Source: Clostridioides sp.
Lineage (GTDB): Bacteria; Bacillota; Clostridia; Peptostreptococcales; Peptostreptococcaceae
Length of the DNA stretch: 64,000 nucleotides
Direction of reading: 5' to 3'
Assembly (NCBI GenBank): GCA_031261505.1
Contig: JAISJN010000008.1
Span: 434,001-498,000, forward strand
The translations under genes and the position numbers were made by a program. The notes under the pieces are model-generated. The model was not told the DNA's origin. It was given only the letters and a program-made list of their open reading frames with translations, and made no database searches. This document shows positions 8,429 through 16,968 of this stretch, piece by piece (within the stretch, counting starts at the first letter, position 1; each line of letters begins with the position of its first letter).

Positions 8429-10123
8429 CTAGTATTGTTTATTCTTTCTTCTTGCGTCCCTAGCGTCTCTAGTTCCCCTAGCGTTATCCCTTTGGCCCGC
8501 ATTGTCTCTTTGGTTAGCTTTTTCTATGTTTATCTTATTTCCCTTGATTTTTATATCTTTCATTTTTTCAAGGACAGTCTTTGCATTCTTTTTAGGAACT
8601 TCAACGAATGTATACTTGTCGTATATATCTATTGAGCCTACTAATTTACCTGGAATTCCAGCTTCACCAGCTATTGCTCCAACTATGTCCTTAGCTTGTA
8701 CTCTTTGATTTCTACCTACGTTTATGAACAGTCTTATCATACCGTTTTGAGCTACTACTTTTCTATCTCCACGAGATCTGTCTCCGTAGTCTCTTCTTGG
8801 TTTTTCTTCAACTATTTCTTCTTTTAATTCATCTCCTAGAGATAATTTAAGAAGTGCTGCTGCGATGTCCATTGTAGAATAATCTTCTGAGCCCTCACAG
8901 AAATCTTCTATCCATCCCATTTGTTTGTTTAGATTTCCAGCTGTAAGAGTTTCTTTGACTTGATCGAAGAATGCTCCAACTTTTTTCTCTTCAACATCTG
9001 AGATCGTAGGTATGCTGTGTTTGATAAGTTTAGATTTAGTGTATCTTTCGATATCCTTCATCTTTCTTATGTCTTTTCCGAAGACGAAACTAAATGACAT
9101 TCCCTCTCTACCAGCTCTACCAGTTCTACCTATTCTATGAACGTAGTACTCTTCGTCTTGAGGTAGATCGTAGTTGAATACGCATTCGACATCGTCAACA
9201 TCTATACCTCTAGCTGCTACATCTGTCGCAACCAAGATATCTATTGTGCCGTGTCTAAACTTGTCCATAACTATATCCCTTTGAGATTGTTTTAAATCTC
9301 CGTGAAGTGCATCTGCAAAATATCCTCTAGCCTGTAAATCACTTACTATTTCATCTGCTCTTCTCTTTGTATTACAGAAAACAACTGAAAGTTTTGGATT
9401 GTAGACGTCTATCAATCTACATAGAACTTCCAACCTGTTTGAAGGTCTAGTTTCTATATAGTATTGTTTTATATTTGGAACTGTAAGTTCTTTTCTTACT
9501 ACCTTTATCTGAACTGGATCTTTCAGATATCTATTGATTAAATCTACAATTCCCTTAGGCATAGTCGCTGAGAAGAAAGTAGTTTGTCTTTCCTCTGGAG
9601 TATTGCTTAGTATTGTTTCGATATCTTCTCTGAATCCCATGTCTAGCATTTCGTCAGCCTCATCCAATACTACCATCTTTACTTTGTCCATTTTTATTGT
9701 TCTTCTATTTATATGGTCTATCGTTCTACCTGGAGTACCGATTATTATTTGAACTCCTGATTTCAATGATTTGATCTGTCTATCTATAGCTTGCCCCCCA
9801 TATATTGGAAGAGTCTTGATTCCTGTACAGTACTTAGCTAATTTTCTTATTTCAGTAGATACTTGGATTGCTAATTCTCTAGTTGGGCAAAGTACAACCG
9901 CTTGTAAGCTCTTATCATTTGCATCGATTTGTTCAAGGATTGGTATACTGAAGGCAGCTGTCTTACCAGTACCTGTCTGTGCTTGTCCTATAATATCTTT
10001 TCCTTCTAGTATCATTGGTATAGACTGAGCTTGGATTGGAGATGGTTCTTCAAACCCCATTTCAGAAATTGCTTTTTTTATGTCCTCATTTACTTGTAAA
10101 TCTTCAAACTTTGTTATATTCAT
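8429..10123 (-). CDS. DEAD-box ATP-dependent RNA helicase with DbpA-type RNA-binding domain
   Basis: RNA helicase of the CshA/DeaD/DbpA type, which remodels structured RNA such as ribosome precursors or mRNA. Motifs in order are the Q-motif (FEEPSPIQAQSIP), AQTGTGKT, GTPGR, DEAD, SAT, VATDVAARGIDVDDV and HRIGRTGRAGREG. After residue ~430 come a linker and a C-terminal domain at about 455-535 (RLFINVGRNQRVQAKDIVGA) like the DbpA RNA-binding fold. The basic Arg/Asp/Asn tail (DNARGTRDARDARRKNK) is typical of cold-shock helicases. 564 residues. Confidence 0.94.
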   Translation of the reverse strand: MNITKFEDLQVNEDIKKAISEMGFEEPSPIQAQSIPMILEGKDIIGQAQTGTGKTAAFSIPILEQIDANDKSLQAVVLCPTRELAIQVSTEIRKLAKYCTGIKTLPIYGGQAIDRQIKSLKSGVQIIIGTPGRTIDHINRRTIKMDKVKMVVLDEADEMLDMGFREDIETILSNTPEERQTTFFSATMPKGIVDLINRYLKDPVQIKVVRKELTVPNIKQYYIETRPSNRLEVLCRLIDVYNPKLSVVFCNTKRRADEIVSDLQARGYFADALHGDLKQSQRDIVMDKFRHGTIDILVATDVAARGIDVDDVECVFNYDLPQDEEYYVHRIGRTGRAGREGMSFSFVFGKDIRKMKDIERYTKSKLIKHSIPTISDVEEKKVGAFFDQVKETLTAGNLNKQMGWIEDFCEGSEDYSTMDIAAALLKLSLGDELKEEIVEEKPRRDYGDRSRGDRKVVAQNGMIRLFINVGRNQRVQAKDIVGAIAGEAGIPGKLVGSIDIYDKYTFVEVPKKNAKTVLEKMKDIKIKGNKINIEKANQRDNAGQRDNARGTRDARDARRKNKQY

Positions 10124-10177
10124 ACATTTTCCTTTCTGTATAGATTACCTTTGTAATTTATCTATCTTAACTTATCT

Positions 10178-10206
10178 ATTATACACTCCAGAAGTTTTTT
10201 GTGCAA
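10178..10206 (-). promoter_or_regulatory. Promoter of the DEAD-box helicase gene
   Basis: TTGCAC, a 17-bp spacer and a perfect TATAAT on the minus strand. The leader would be about 48 nt. Confidence 0.8.
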
Positions 10207-10690
10207 TTTATATTTTTGCATTTAATAGATATTAAATTATCAATCCAGCGCTAAGTTGTATACAGCGTATACAATATTTCCAGTCATCTACCTATCTTCC
10301 GAACCTGAGAAATCCATACCCCAATGCGATTTATCATTTACTCAGGTACAATTTACCATTTAATTTAATATCCTTTTGTCGAAGACTAGGTAGATTTCGC
10401 TTATATTTCGCATTGCACTTATACTTACTATTGTCAAGACATTAAACTCATTTACTCTAAATACTTTTGTTTTTAATTTTACCCATAATCACCACTCTAT
10501 AATCACCATGCTTTTATCTATTTTAATTTATTTTCTTCTATAGTATTTATCTTAAGCAAAGGTGTGCATACTTTAATAAAAAAAGAAAAGTCTAAATTGA
10601 ATTATTTATTCTCAATTTTACAATTTTATTATTTTGATATTTTTTTATATTATTATTCGCATAAATATGGTATTATTTATATATATTCTT
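10207..10690. other. Long non-coding region upstream of pflB
   Basis: About 480 bp without a credible ORF, AT-rich, between the helicase promoter and pflB. It has a GTATACAGCGTATAC palindrome near 10258. I see no riboswitch or clear small RNA. A pflB promoter probably lies near the TATTAT at about 10672, but its -35 is unconvincing. Confidence 0.4.
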
Positions 10691-10707
10691 TAAAAATATT
10701 CGTGTTT

Positions 10708-10753
10708 TTTAAATCTGTTACTTGAAGACTCATGTAAATCCAGATTTAAAAAA
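10708..10753 (+). promoter_or_regulatory. 13-bp perfect inverted repeat in the pflB leader
   Basis: TTTTTTAAATCTG and CAGATTTAAAAAA are exact reverse complements with about a 20-base loop. They end a few bases before the AAGGAGG of pflB. It could be an mRNA stem controlling translation or stability, or a protein-binding operator. Confidence 0.65.
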
Positions 10754-10770
10754 TCCAAGGAGGCGCTATT

Positions 10771-13002
10771 ATGAATGAATGGCAGGGATTTGAGCAAGGC
10801 AATTGGGTAAAAGAGATAGATGTAAGAGACTTCATTCAGTTGAACTACACACCTTATGGAGGAGATGGTTCCTTCCTAACATCAGCAACCGATAACACAG
10901 AAGAACTATGGAGCCAAGTATCCATACTTTTAAAGAAAGAAAGAGAAAACGGCGGTACTCTTGATGTTAACACAGATGTAATATCTGGAATAGACGCCTA
11001 CGAGGCTGGATATATAGACAGGGATTTAGAAAAAATAGTAGGACTTCAAACAGAGGCACCACTTAAAAGAGCTATTATGCCTTACGGTGGTATAAGGATG
11101 GTTGAGACCTCTTGCAAAGAATTAGGATACGAACTTAATCCTGAAATAAAGGATATATTTACAAAATACAGAAAAACTCACAATCAAGGTGTATACGACG
11201 TCTATACTCCAGAGATGAGAAGAGCAAGAAAATCAGGTATAGTGACTGGTCTACCAGATGCATACGGTAGAGGTAGAATAATCGGCGACTATAGAAGGAT
11301 AGCTCTCTACGGAGTTGATAGACTCATAGAAGATAAAATCGCGCAGAAAGCTTCTTTAGAAGTATCTTGCATAGATGAGGATGTAATCAGATTAAGAGAA
11401 GAAATAAGTTCACAAATAAATGCATTACAACAGCTTATAAACCTCGGTAAAACATATGGAATGGACCTAGCTAGACCTGCTAGTAACTCTCAAGAAGCAG
11501 TGCAATGGCTATACTTTGGATATCTAGCTGCAGTCAAAGATGAAAACGGAGCTGCTATGTCTATAGGTAGAACATCTACCTTCCTAGATATCTACTTTGA
11601 AAGGGATTTAAGAAACAAAGAAATTACAGAATTAGAAATACAAGAACTCATGGACCATTTTGTGATGAAACTTAGACTGGTTAGATTCCTAAGGACTAGC
11701 GAATACAACGAATTATTCTCAGGAGATCCAACTTGGGTAACAGAAAGCATCGGAGGTATGGGGCTAGACGGGAGAACACTTGTAACAAAGAACTCATTTA
11801 GAGTTCTAAACACACTTTACACTCTAGGACCATCACCAGAACCAAACCTTACAGTACTTTGGTCTCAAAGACTCCCTGAAGGATTTAAAAAATTCTGCTC
11901 TAAGGTATCTATAGACACTAGCTCTGTACAGTACGAAAACGACGACCTGATGAAAAGATACTGGGGAGACGATTACGGTATCGCTTGTTGTGTATCTGCA
12001 ATGAGAATCGGTAAACAAATGCAGTTTTTCGGAGCTAGGGTAAACCTTGCTAAAACCCTTCTATACGCTATAAACGGTGGTGTAGATGAAAAATCAGGAG
12101 TTCAAGTCGGACCTAAGTTTGCTCCTATAACTTCTGAATACCTAGACTACGACGAGGTATTAGCTAGATTTGAACCATTTACAGATTGGTTGGCTAACCT
12201 TTACGTAAATACTTTAAATGTGATTCACTATATGCACGATAAATATTCTTACGAAGCTCTAGAAATGGCTTTACACGATAGGGATGTATTTAGGACAATG
12301 GCTTGTGGTATGGCTGGGCTGTCAGTATGCGTCGACTCGCTTTCAGCTATCAAATACGCTAAGGTAAAACCTATAAGAAACGACGAAGGAATAGCAATAG
12401 ACTTTGAAATAGACGGAGATTTCCCTAAATACGGAAACAACGACGACATGGTTGACAATATAGCAGTTTGGTTGGTGAAAGATTTCATGACTAAGATCAA
12501 AAAGAACAAAACTTACAGAAATGCCTTCCCAACTCAATCAATACTTACTATAACTTCTAACGTAGTTTATGGTAAGAAGACAGGCTCTACTCCAGACGGT
12601 AGAAAGAAAGGTGAGCCATTTGCTCCAGGTGCAAACCCAATGCACGGTAGGGATTCAAACGGCGCTCTAGCTTCTCTATCATCTGTAGCTAAACTTCCAT
12701 ACGAGTACGCTCAAGACGGTATCTCTAATACCTTCTCAATCGTACCAGGAGCTCTCGGAAAGAGTATGGGTGAAAGGGTTGTAAACCTAGCAGCGATGAT
12801 GGACGGATACTTCGGACAGGACGCTCACCACTTAAATGTCAACGTGTTTGACAGGTCGACTCTCGAAGATGCTATGCAACATCCAGAGGAATATCCACAA
12901 CTTACTGTAAGGGTATCTGGTTACGCTGTCAACTTCATTAAATTGACTAGAGAACAACAGGTGGATGTAATAAACAGAACCTTCCACGGCAAGATGAGGT
13001 AA
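10771..13002 (+). CDS. pflB: Formate acetyltransferase (pyruvate formate-lyase)
   Basis: Glycyl-radical enzyme converting pyruvate and CoA to acetyl-CoA and formate. The adjacent catalytic cysteines are seen in [15 protein letters not shown] (about Cys406-Cys407). The glycyl-radical loop RVSGYAVNF is near the C-terminus (about Gly717). The CC pair marks a true PFL rather than a glycerol or choline lyase. 743 residues, full length. AAGGAGG precedes the ATG. Its activase pflA lies 2.6 kb downstream on the same strand, separated by two unrelated genes. Confidence 0.97.
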   Translation: MNEWQGFEQGNWVKEIDVRDFIQLNYTPYGGDGSFLTSATDNTEELWSQVSILLKKERENGGTLDVNTDVISGIDAYEAGYIDRDLEKIVGLQTEAPLKRAIMPYGGIRMVETSCKELGYELNPEIKDIFTKYRKTHNQGVYDVYTPEMRRARKSGIVTGLPDAYGRGRIIGDYRRIALYGVDRLIEDKIAQKASLEVSCIDEDVIRLREEISSQINALQQLINLGKTYGMDLARPASNSQEAVQWLYFGYLAAVKDENGAAMSIGRTSTFLDIYFERDLRNKEITELEIQELMDHFVMKLRLVRFLRTSEYNELFSGDPTWVTESIGGMGLDGRTLVTKNSFRVLNTLYTLGPSPEPNLTVLWSQRLPEGFKKFCSKVSIDTSSVQYENDDLMKRYWGDDYGIACCVSAMRIGKQMQFFGARVNLAKTLLYAINGGVDEKSGVQVGPKFAPITSEYLDYDEVLARFEPFTDWLANLYVNTLNVIHYMHDKYSYEALEMALHDRDVFRTMACGMAGLSVCVDSLSAIKYAKVKPIRNDEGIAIDFEIDGDFPKYGNNDDMVDNIAVWLVKDFMTKIKKNKTYRNAFPTQSILTITSNVVYGKKTGSTPDGRKKGEPFAPGANPMHGRDSNGALASLSSVAKLPYEYAQDGISNTFSIVPGALGKSMGERVVNLAAMMDGYFGQDAHHLNVNVFDRSTLEDAMQHPEEYPQLTVRVSGYAVNFIKLTREQQVDVINRTFHGKMR

Positions 13003-13020
13003 ATTTTAAATAAAAACAAT

Positions 13021-13060
13021 GAACCCAGTATGAATATAATAATTCCACTGGGTTTTTATA
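13021..13060 (+). terminator. pflB terminator
   Basis: AACCCAGT pairs with ACTGGGTT, followed by a T-rich stretch. Confidence 0.8.
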
Positions 13061-13092
13061 TTTCTTATTTAACACAAAAAATATATCTATAA

Positions 13093-13115
13093 CACATTTA
13101 TCTCAAGTTATAAAC
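13093..13115 (-). repeat. Isolated left end of the 91-bp element
   Basis: On the minus strand TTTATAACTTGAGATAAATGT, identical to the left end and flank of copy A. No hairpins follow. Confidence 0.5.
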
Positions 13116-13133
13116 TTTTTTATCGATTTCTTT

Positions 13134-13161
13134 CACAAATTTATGTATTCTACATATATTA
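13134..13161 (+). promoter_or_regulatory. Possible sigma-K-type promoter upstream of the propeller gene
   Basis: CACA, 15 bases, then CATATATTA, an exact fit to the sigma-K -10 pattern CATAnnnTA. The spacer is one base shorter than usual. It is about 80 bp upstream of the propeller gene's start. If real, the protein is made late in the mother cell. Confidence 0.35.
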
Positions 13162-13243
13162 ATACGTGTAGGATTCTAATATTCTTAGATTAAAATCTTA
13201 CGTCAACGTTAAATCTATATTGATTTCATTAGGAGATGATATA

Positions 13244-14437
13244 ATGAGTTTTAATAACTGTAACAACCATAGACCTGACAATGATTCACGTCGCCCCTAT
13301 TATGACAGAGATGACGACTACTCTAACTCAGGCTCTAACAGACCTAACTATAACCAGCACCGTCCTCCATTCTTTGATTTATGTGGCTACGACTGCTGTG
13401 ACCCGTGTTGCCGCGGCCCTAGAGTATACTATATAGAATGTATGAGTCCAACGCAGCCTACTCAACCAACACAACCTACTCAGCCAACTGAACCTACTCA
13501 ACCAACGCAACCTACTCAACCGACTCAACCGGTATTTGCCTGCCCTCCAAATATTTATATAGGCAATAGCCTCTCAAACAACATAAGCATAATAAACACA
13601 AATACAAATACGGTGACATCTACAATATCACTTGCAAATCCACCACTTGGAATATCGTGGAATCCAAACACCAACCTGCTCTACGTAGCTACTCCAGCGT
13701 CGAACACGCTAGAGGTAATAGACGCTAATACAAATAAAATTGTAGCTACTATTCCTGTAGGAATTACACCAGGTATGGCAAAGGTAAATCCAAATACAAA
13801 TTTAATCTATGTGCCTAACAGCGGTTCTGACAACGTGAGCGTAATAAATGGTTCTACTAATCAGATTATAGCTACTATTCCAGTCTCTACCTACCCACAT
13901 GGACTATTAGTAAATCCAAATACAAATCTAATATATGTATCCAATCTTACTTCACATAATATAAGTGTAATAAGTGGTGCTACTAATCAAATTATAGCTA
14001 CTGTCGCTGTAGGAAGCGTACCTCTTAATTTTGAAATAAATACAAATACAAACTTACTGTATGTAGCAAATAGAGGTTCTGACAACGTAAGCTATATAGA
14101 TACGGCTACAAACCAGATCGTCGGTACTATTCCTGTAGGAGAGTACCCAACAGGTGTCGACGTCGATCCAAATTCAAATATGATATATATATCCAATCTT
14201 GAATCTGGCAATATAAGCGTTATATACGGTCCTACCAATACTATTGTGGATACGATTCCTGTAGGTTCTTCACCATATGGAATAGACGTCAATCCATATA
14301 CAAGACTAGCGTATATAACAAATTTGAGAGACAATTCCGTAAGCGTTATAGATACTTCAACTAATAAGGTTGTAAAGACAATTCCAGTCGGATCTTCTCC
14401 GATGTACCTCAGCACATGTATGTGGACCGACAAATAA
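13244..14437 (+). CDS. YVTN-type beta-propeller protein with Cys-rich N-terminus and TQP repeats
   Basis: No signal peptide. Residues 1-70 are Asn/Asp/Arg-rich and end in a Cys-rich block (LCGYDCCDPCCRGP). A Thr-Gln/Glu-Pro run of about 10 units follows, then about seven 42-residue repeats of the YVTN/YncE propeller type (motifs such as NLIYVSN, ISVISGATNQIIATI, VGSSPYGIDVNP). Such propellers bind ligands or partners. Cys-rich, unsignalled, repeat-bearing proteins in spore formers are often coat or exosporium components, and a possible sigma-K box upstream agrees; this is inference. The start at 13244 follows AGGAGATGAT, whereas the ORF-track start at 13220 lies before that site. Confidence 0.85.
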   Translation: MSFNNCNNHRPDNDSRRPYYDRDDDYSNSGSNRPNYNQHRPPFFDLCGYDCCDPCCRGPRVYYIECMSPTQPTQPTQPTQPTEPTQPTQPTQPTQPVFACPPNIYIGNSLSNNISIINTNTNTVTSTISLANPPLGISWNPNTNLLYVATPASNTLEVIDANTNKIVATIPVGITPGMAKVNPNTNLIYVPNSGSDNVSVINGSTNQIIATIPVSTYPHGLLVNPNTNLIYVSNLTSHNISVISGATNQIIATVAVGSVPLNFEINTNTNLLYVANRGSDNVSYIDTATNQIVGTIPVGEYPTGVDVDPNSNMIYISNLESGNISVIYGPTNTIVDTIPVGSSPYGIDVNPYTRLAYITNLRDNSVSVIDTSTNKVVKTIPVGSSPMYLSTCMWTDK

Positions 14438-14440
14438 AAA

Positions 14441-14552
14441 TTCTCATTTCATTTAAAAGTAAATAATAATTTAAAGCATGTCGATAAAATCTACAGAATG
14501 TAATTTTACTGACATGCTTTATTTAAATATTTAAATCCCATTGAAATGAGAA
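14441..14552. repeat. Nested inverted repeat / terminator after the propeller gene
   Basis: The outer arms TTCTCATTTCA (14441) and TGAAATGAGAA (14542) are perfect 11-bp inverted repeats. They enclose the inner arms AAAGCATGTC and GACATGCTTT (14473-14520). The inner stem followed by ATTT can terminate the propeller mRNA. A third hairpin (ATATCCCT/AGGGATAT) follows at 14551-14577 near the end of the convergent gene. Confidence 0.65.
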
Positions 14553-14611
14553 TATCCCTACAAAATGCAGGGATATTTCTCTATTTATGTTTATATGTCT
14601 ATTCCATTTTT

Positions 14612-15262
14612 TCAGATAATAGCAGGAAGTAGTGCACAAGCAGAGCAGTTGTCTATACAATCAACCATTCTTTTTAGCAATGCTCCATCGCTTCTTTTGA
14701 CATCTCTCAAACGCCACCTCAGCCTTTCAACCTCGTATTTGGAGAAATATTTTTTTAGCAGCCTACTCTTATTTAGAAGTGCTCCTAGTACAACTATTTC
14801 TGCTGGAACTTCCTCCTTTATCAAGACTTCTATACGTATATCTTCAACCACCTCGGTTACCGCTCTTCCATTTGGTGTGAAAAATATTTTATCTCTGAAC
14901 AATCCCCTATGTATTTCCTCAGTCACGTACCCTCCCCCTACAATGGACATACCTATTGATTCGAATAATTCATCCTGTTTTCTACGATTGTAATGCTTAT
15001 CTACTAGTTTTTCAATTTTTATACTCTTGCTCTCCTCGATAATTTCGTATATAGCTGTCAAATATAATTTTTCTGGTGGCAATTTTTTATTTATCAGTAC
15101 CCTGTTTTTTTCATCCAAGCAAACAATGCCGTCTGTCAATAATTCGAGCAGTCCGCCAGCTAAAAGGCAGATTGCGCTTTCATATGAGTTTATTAATGCT
15201 GTGCTTCCTTGTGGTTTCAATGCACATAGGAAAAATTTCTGAGTATAAGATAGATGTTTCAT
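14612..15262 (-). CDS. GPP34 (Golgi phosphoprotein 3)-like protein
   Basis: Resembles the GPP34 fold, which in eukaryotes binds phosphoinositide. In bacteria the role is unknown, though it may bind anionic lipid. Matching features are an all-helical layout, the N-terminal LSYTQKFFLCAL, the Gly/Leu segment LLAGGLLELLTDGIV, and the helix RIEVLIKEEVPAEIVVLGALL followed by LLKKYF. It ends with a Cys-containing tail (IDNCSACALLPAII). 216 residues with GGAGG before the ATG. It stands alone between pflB and pflA. Identification is by pattern only. Confidence 0.6.
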   Translation of the reverse strand: MKHLSYTQKFFLCALKPQGSTALINSYESAICLLAGGLLELLTDGIVCLDEKNRVLINKKLPPEKLYLTAIYEIIEESKSIKIEKLVDKHYNRRKQDELFESIGMSIVGGGYVTEEIHRGLFRDKIFFTPNGRAVTEVVEDIRIEVLIKEEVPAEIVVLGALLNKSRLLKKYFSKYEVERLRWRLRDVKRSDGALLKRMVDCIDNCSACALLPAII

Positions 15263-15502
15263 TGAATTTCCTCCTTAAAATAATATTTTGATGGCTATTT
15301 ATACAAACCATCCAATCCAGATTATTGTTAAATCACTTAATCACTTCTGTAAAAGATTTGTATTTTTGACTTACTGTGTTAATAACATAATACAATAATT
15401 TAATCATACATGTCAAGCATTCTGTATGTATTTTTATTGTTTTTGATAATAGCCTGTGCTCCGGTTAAATGGTAAACGTTTGCGATGACGATTGCTTACA
15501 AT
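15263..15502. other. Intergenic region before pflA
   Basis: AT-rich, no ORF. It separates the divergent GPP34-like gene from pflA. No riboswitch is recognised. The only notable content is the element end at 15503-15520 and the extended -10 of pflA, listed separately. Confidence 0.4.
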
Positions 15503-15520
15503 GACATTTATCTAAAGTTA
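15503..15520 (-). repeat. Isolated left end of the 91-bp element
   Basis: On the minus strand TAACTTTAGATAAATGTC, nearly identical to the left end of the element copy at 23606-23696 (AACTTTAGATAAATCTC). No hairpins follow. Confidence 0.45.
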
Positions 15521-15542
15521 TTAATGATAGATTCACTGCTTA

Positions 15543-15551
15543 TGGTATAAT
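15543..15551 (+). promoter_or_regulatory. Extended -10 promoter of pflA
   Basis: TGGTATAAT is an extended -10 (TGnTATAAT). The -35 region (TTAATG) is weak. About 38 bp before the pflA start. Confidence 0.6.
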
Positions 15552-15588
15552 TTAAGGGCAAGCACATTAATTTTTTGAGGTGATAGAT

Positions 15589-16323
15589 ATGTTAAAAGGA
15601 AAAATTCATTCGATAGAAACTTTCGGAACCGTAGATGGTCCTGGTATAAGATACGTAATCTTCTTCCAAGGTTGTCCATTGAAATGCAAGTACTGCCACA
15701 ACCGCGACACTTGGGATACCTCTGGCGGCAAAGAATACACTGTAGATGAGCTAATAAACGATGCTCAGAAATACAAATCGTACAGAAACGCCTCAGGTGG
15801 TGGTATGACTATTTCTGGAGGGGAACCTACACTCCAACCAGAGTTTTTGACAAAACTTTTTAAAGACGCTAAGAAAAACAAAATCCACACCTGCTTAGAT
15901 ACCTGTGGATTCGTCGACATAGGCGTAGTTGATCCAATTTTGGACAATACCGACCTAGTCATGTTAGACCTAAAGCACATGATTGACGAGGAATGTATAA
16001 AACTCACAGGCGTAACCGCCCAGAAAGCTAAAAGGCTAGCTCTACACCTTCGTGATAGAAATATTCCAGTCTGGATAAAACACGTCCTTGTCCCTGGAAT
16101 CAGCGATACAAAGGAGAATCTTGAAGCACTTGGTAAGTTTATAGCTTCTCTAACAAATGTAGAAAGGGTGGAATTACTACCCTACCATTCTATGGGTGTA
16201 CATAAATGGGAAGAACTCGATATCGATTATGAATTGAAGGACATAAGAGATGGAAATCAAGAAGACATAGTTGCTGCGAGCAAAATCCTCAATCAATTCG
16301 GCGTCGACGTATACAACGCATAA
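15589..16323 (+). CDS. pflA: Pyruvate formate-lyase activating enzyme
   Basis: Radical SAM enzyme that installs the glycyl radical on PflB using S-adenosylmethionine. The 4Fe-4S motif CPLKCKYCHN (CxxxCxxC) and the family block TVDGPGIRYVIFFQGC are near the N-terminus. MTISGGEPTLQPEF follows, with WIKHVLVPGISD and ELLPYHSMGVHKW in the second half. The ORF-track GTG at 15580 lies within the ribosome binding site GAGGTGAT, so the ATG at 15589 is the start. 244 residues. Own promoter, separate from pflB. Confidence 0.96.
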   Translation: MLKGKIHSIETFGTVDGPGIRYVIFFQGCPLKCKYCHNRDTWDTSGGKEYTVDELINDAQKYKSYRNASGGGMTISGGEPTLQPEFLTKLFKDAKKNKIHTCLDTCGFVDIGVVDPILDNTDLVMLDLKHMIDEECIKLTGVTAQKAKRLALHLRDRNIPVWIKHVLVPGISDTKENLEALGKFIASLTNVERVELLPYHSMGVHKWEELDIDYELKDIRDGNQEDIVAASKILNQFGVDVYNA

Positions 16324-16377
16324 ATAAGTATATGTATAAATTCTAATTATTATGGAAAATTTTAATCCCTTAAGTTG

Positions 16378-16422
16378 AAAAAGATGTCCCCCACCTCTTT
16401 ATGTAGCAGGGCATCTTTTTTT
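16378..16422 (+). terminator. pflA terminator (element-derived hairpin)
   Basis: AAAAAGATG-CCC pairs with GGG-CATCTTTTTTT. The loop sequence resembles hairpin 1 of the 91-bp element, and TTAAGTTGAAAAAGATGTCC upstream resembles its left end. Confidence 0.75.
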
Positions 16423-16532
16423 CATAGTTTTTAATCAAAAGTGCTAAATTTGTTCTTCTTAGTTTGAACTTTACATTTTACTGAAAAAGTTTTAAAAAAC
16501 AAGAAAATATTAATTTGTATATTGTATTTTTA

Positions 16533-16561
16533 TTGTTTTTTTTGTCGCTTTTTGCTATAAT
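16533..16561 (+). promoter_or_regulatory. Promoter of candidate small RNA 1
   Basis: TTGTTT, 17-bp spacer, TATAAT. No ORF follows; a small-RNA-like transcript unit with its own terminator does. Confidence 0.7.
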
Positions 16562-16566
16562 ATAAG

Positions 16567-16709
16567 AAGGTTATCCCCCTGATAACCCTAGTTAGTTAAT
16601 ATATCTATTCCCAATCCCCTTTTTATAAATTTTTTTATAAAGAACACTGGTTAATAGCGAAAGATTAACTAAAATGCAAAAAAGAGCTTCCCCAAAGCTC
16701 TTTTTTGCT
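16567..16709 (+). ncRNA. Candidate small RNA 1 with C-rich motifs
   Basis: About 143 nt between a good promoter and a strong terminator, with no ORF or ribosome binding site. Structures seen: a hairpin GGUUAUC-CCCCU-GAUAACC at the 5' end; UUAGUUAA, which can pair with UUAACUAA 70 nt later or compete with a local GUUAAU/AUUAAC hairpin; and a terminator hairpin with a CCCC loop. UCCCC occurs in the first loop, in the single-stranded middle (CAAUCCCCUU) and in the terminator loop. Gram-positive small RNAs with UCCC loops usually block Shine-Dalgarno sequences. Function here is inference. Confidence 0.55.
16676..16709. terminator. Small RNA 1 terminator
   Basis: GCAAAAAAGAGCTT pairs with AAGCTCTTTTTTGC around a CCCCA loop. 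A 14-bp perfect stem that works in both directions. Confidence 0.88.
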
Positions 16710-16764
16710 GTGACTAAATAATCTTATAAAATTTCTATCCTAATCTTAAATAATTTCTTTGCGT

Positions 16765-16817
16765 TCTCATTTCGCGTGTACTAAGAGCACTCATTGAAAT
16801 CTTTGAATCACAGTTTA
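16765..16817 (+). repeat. Degenerate right half of the 91-bp element
   Basis: TCTCATTTCGCGTGTAC...CACTCATTGAAATCTTTGAAT, then CAGTTTAAT, follows the right half of the element at 17490-17580 and its flank base for base, with substitutions. Confidence 0.4.
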
Positions 16818-16968
16818 ATATTCAAGCTCTATCTCATCTTCATCCTCCCTGTACTCGAGTATATCCGCGGGCTGACAATTGAGCGCCTTACATATTTCAT
16901 TTAAGGTCGAAAACCTTATCGCCTTTGCCTTGTTGTTTTTTAATATCGATAGGTTTGCAATGTCAAAT
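16815..16968 (-). pseudogene. C-terminal fragment of a Cro/CI-type HTH regulator
   Basis: In the minus-strand frame ending at the TAA at 16815 the translation reads IANLSILKNNKAKAIRFSTL, then NEICKALNCQPADILEYRED. This is the second half of a small HTH_26-type repressor usually encoded directly after DUF2975 genes. The N-terminal part with its start and first helices is missing: in this frame stops occur just before the fragment, and the upstream sequence belongs to the DUF2975 reading frame. A deletion appears to have joined the two genes. Confidence 0.75.

Noticed and set aside
13441-13530. Short direct repeats (CAACCTACTCAACC) suggested a CRISPR array
   Set aside because: The repeats are in frame, encode Thr-Gln-Pro units and have no unique spacers.
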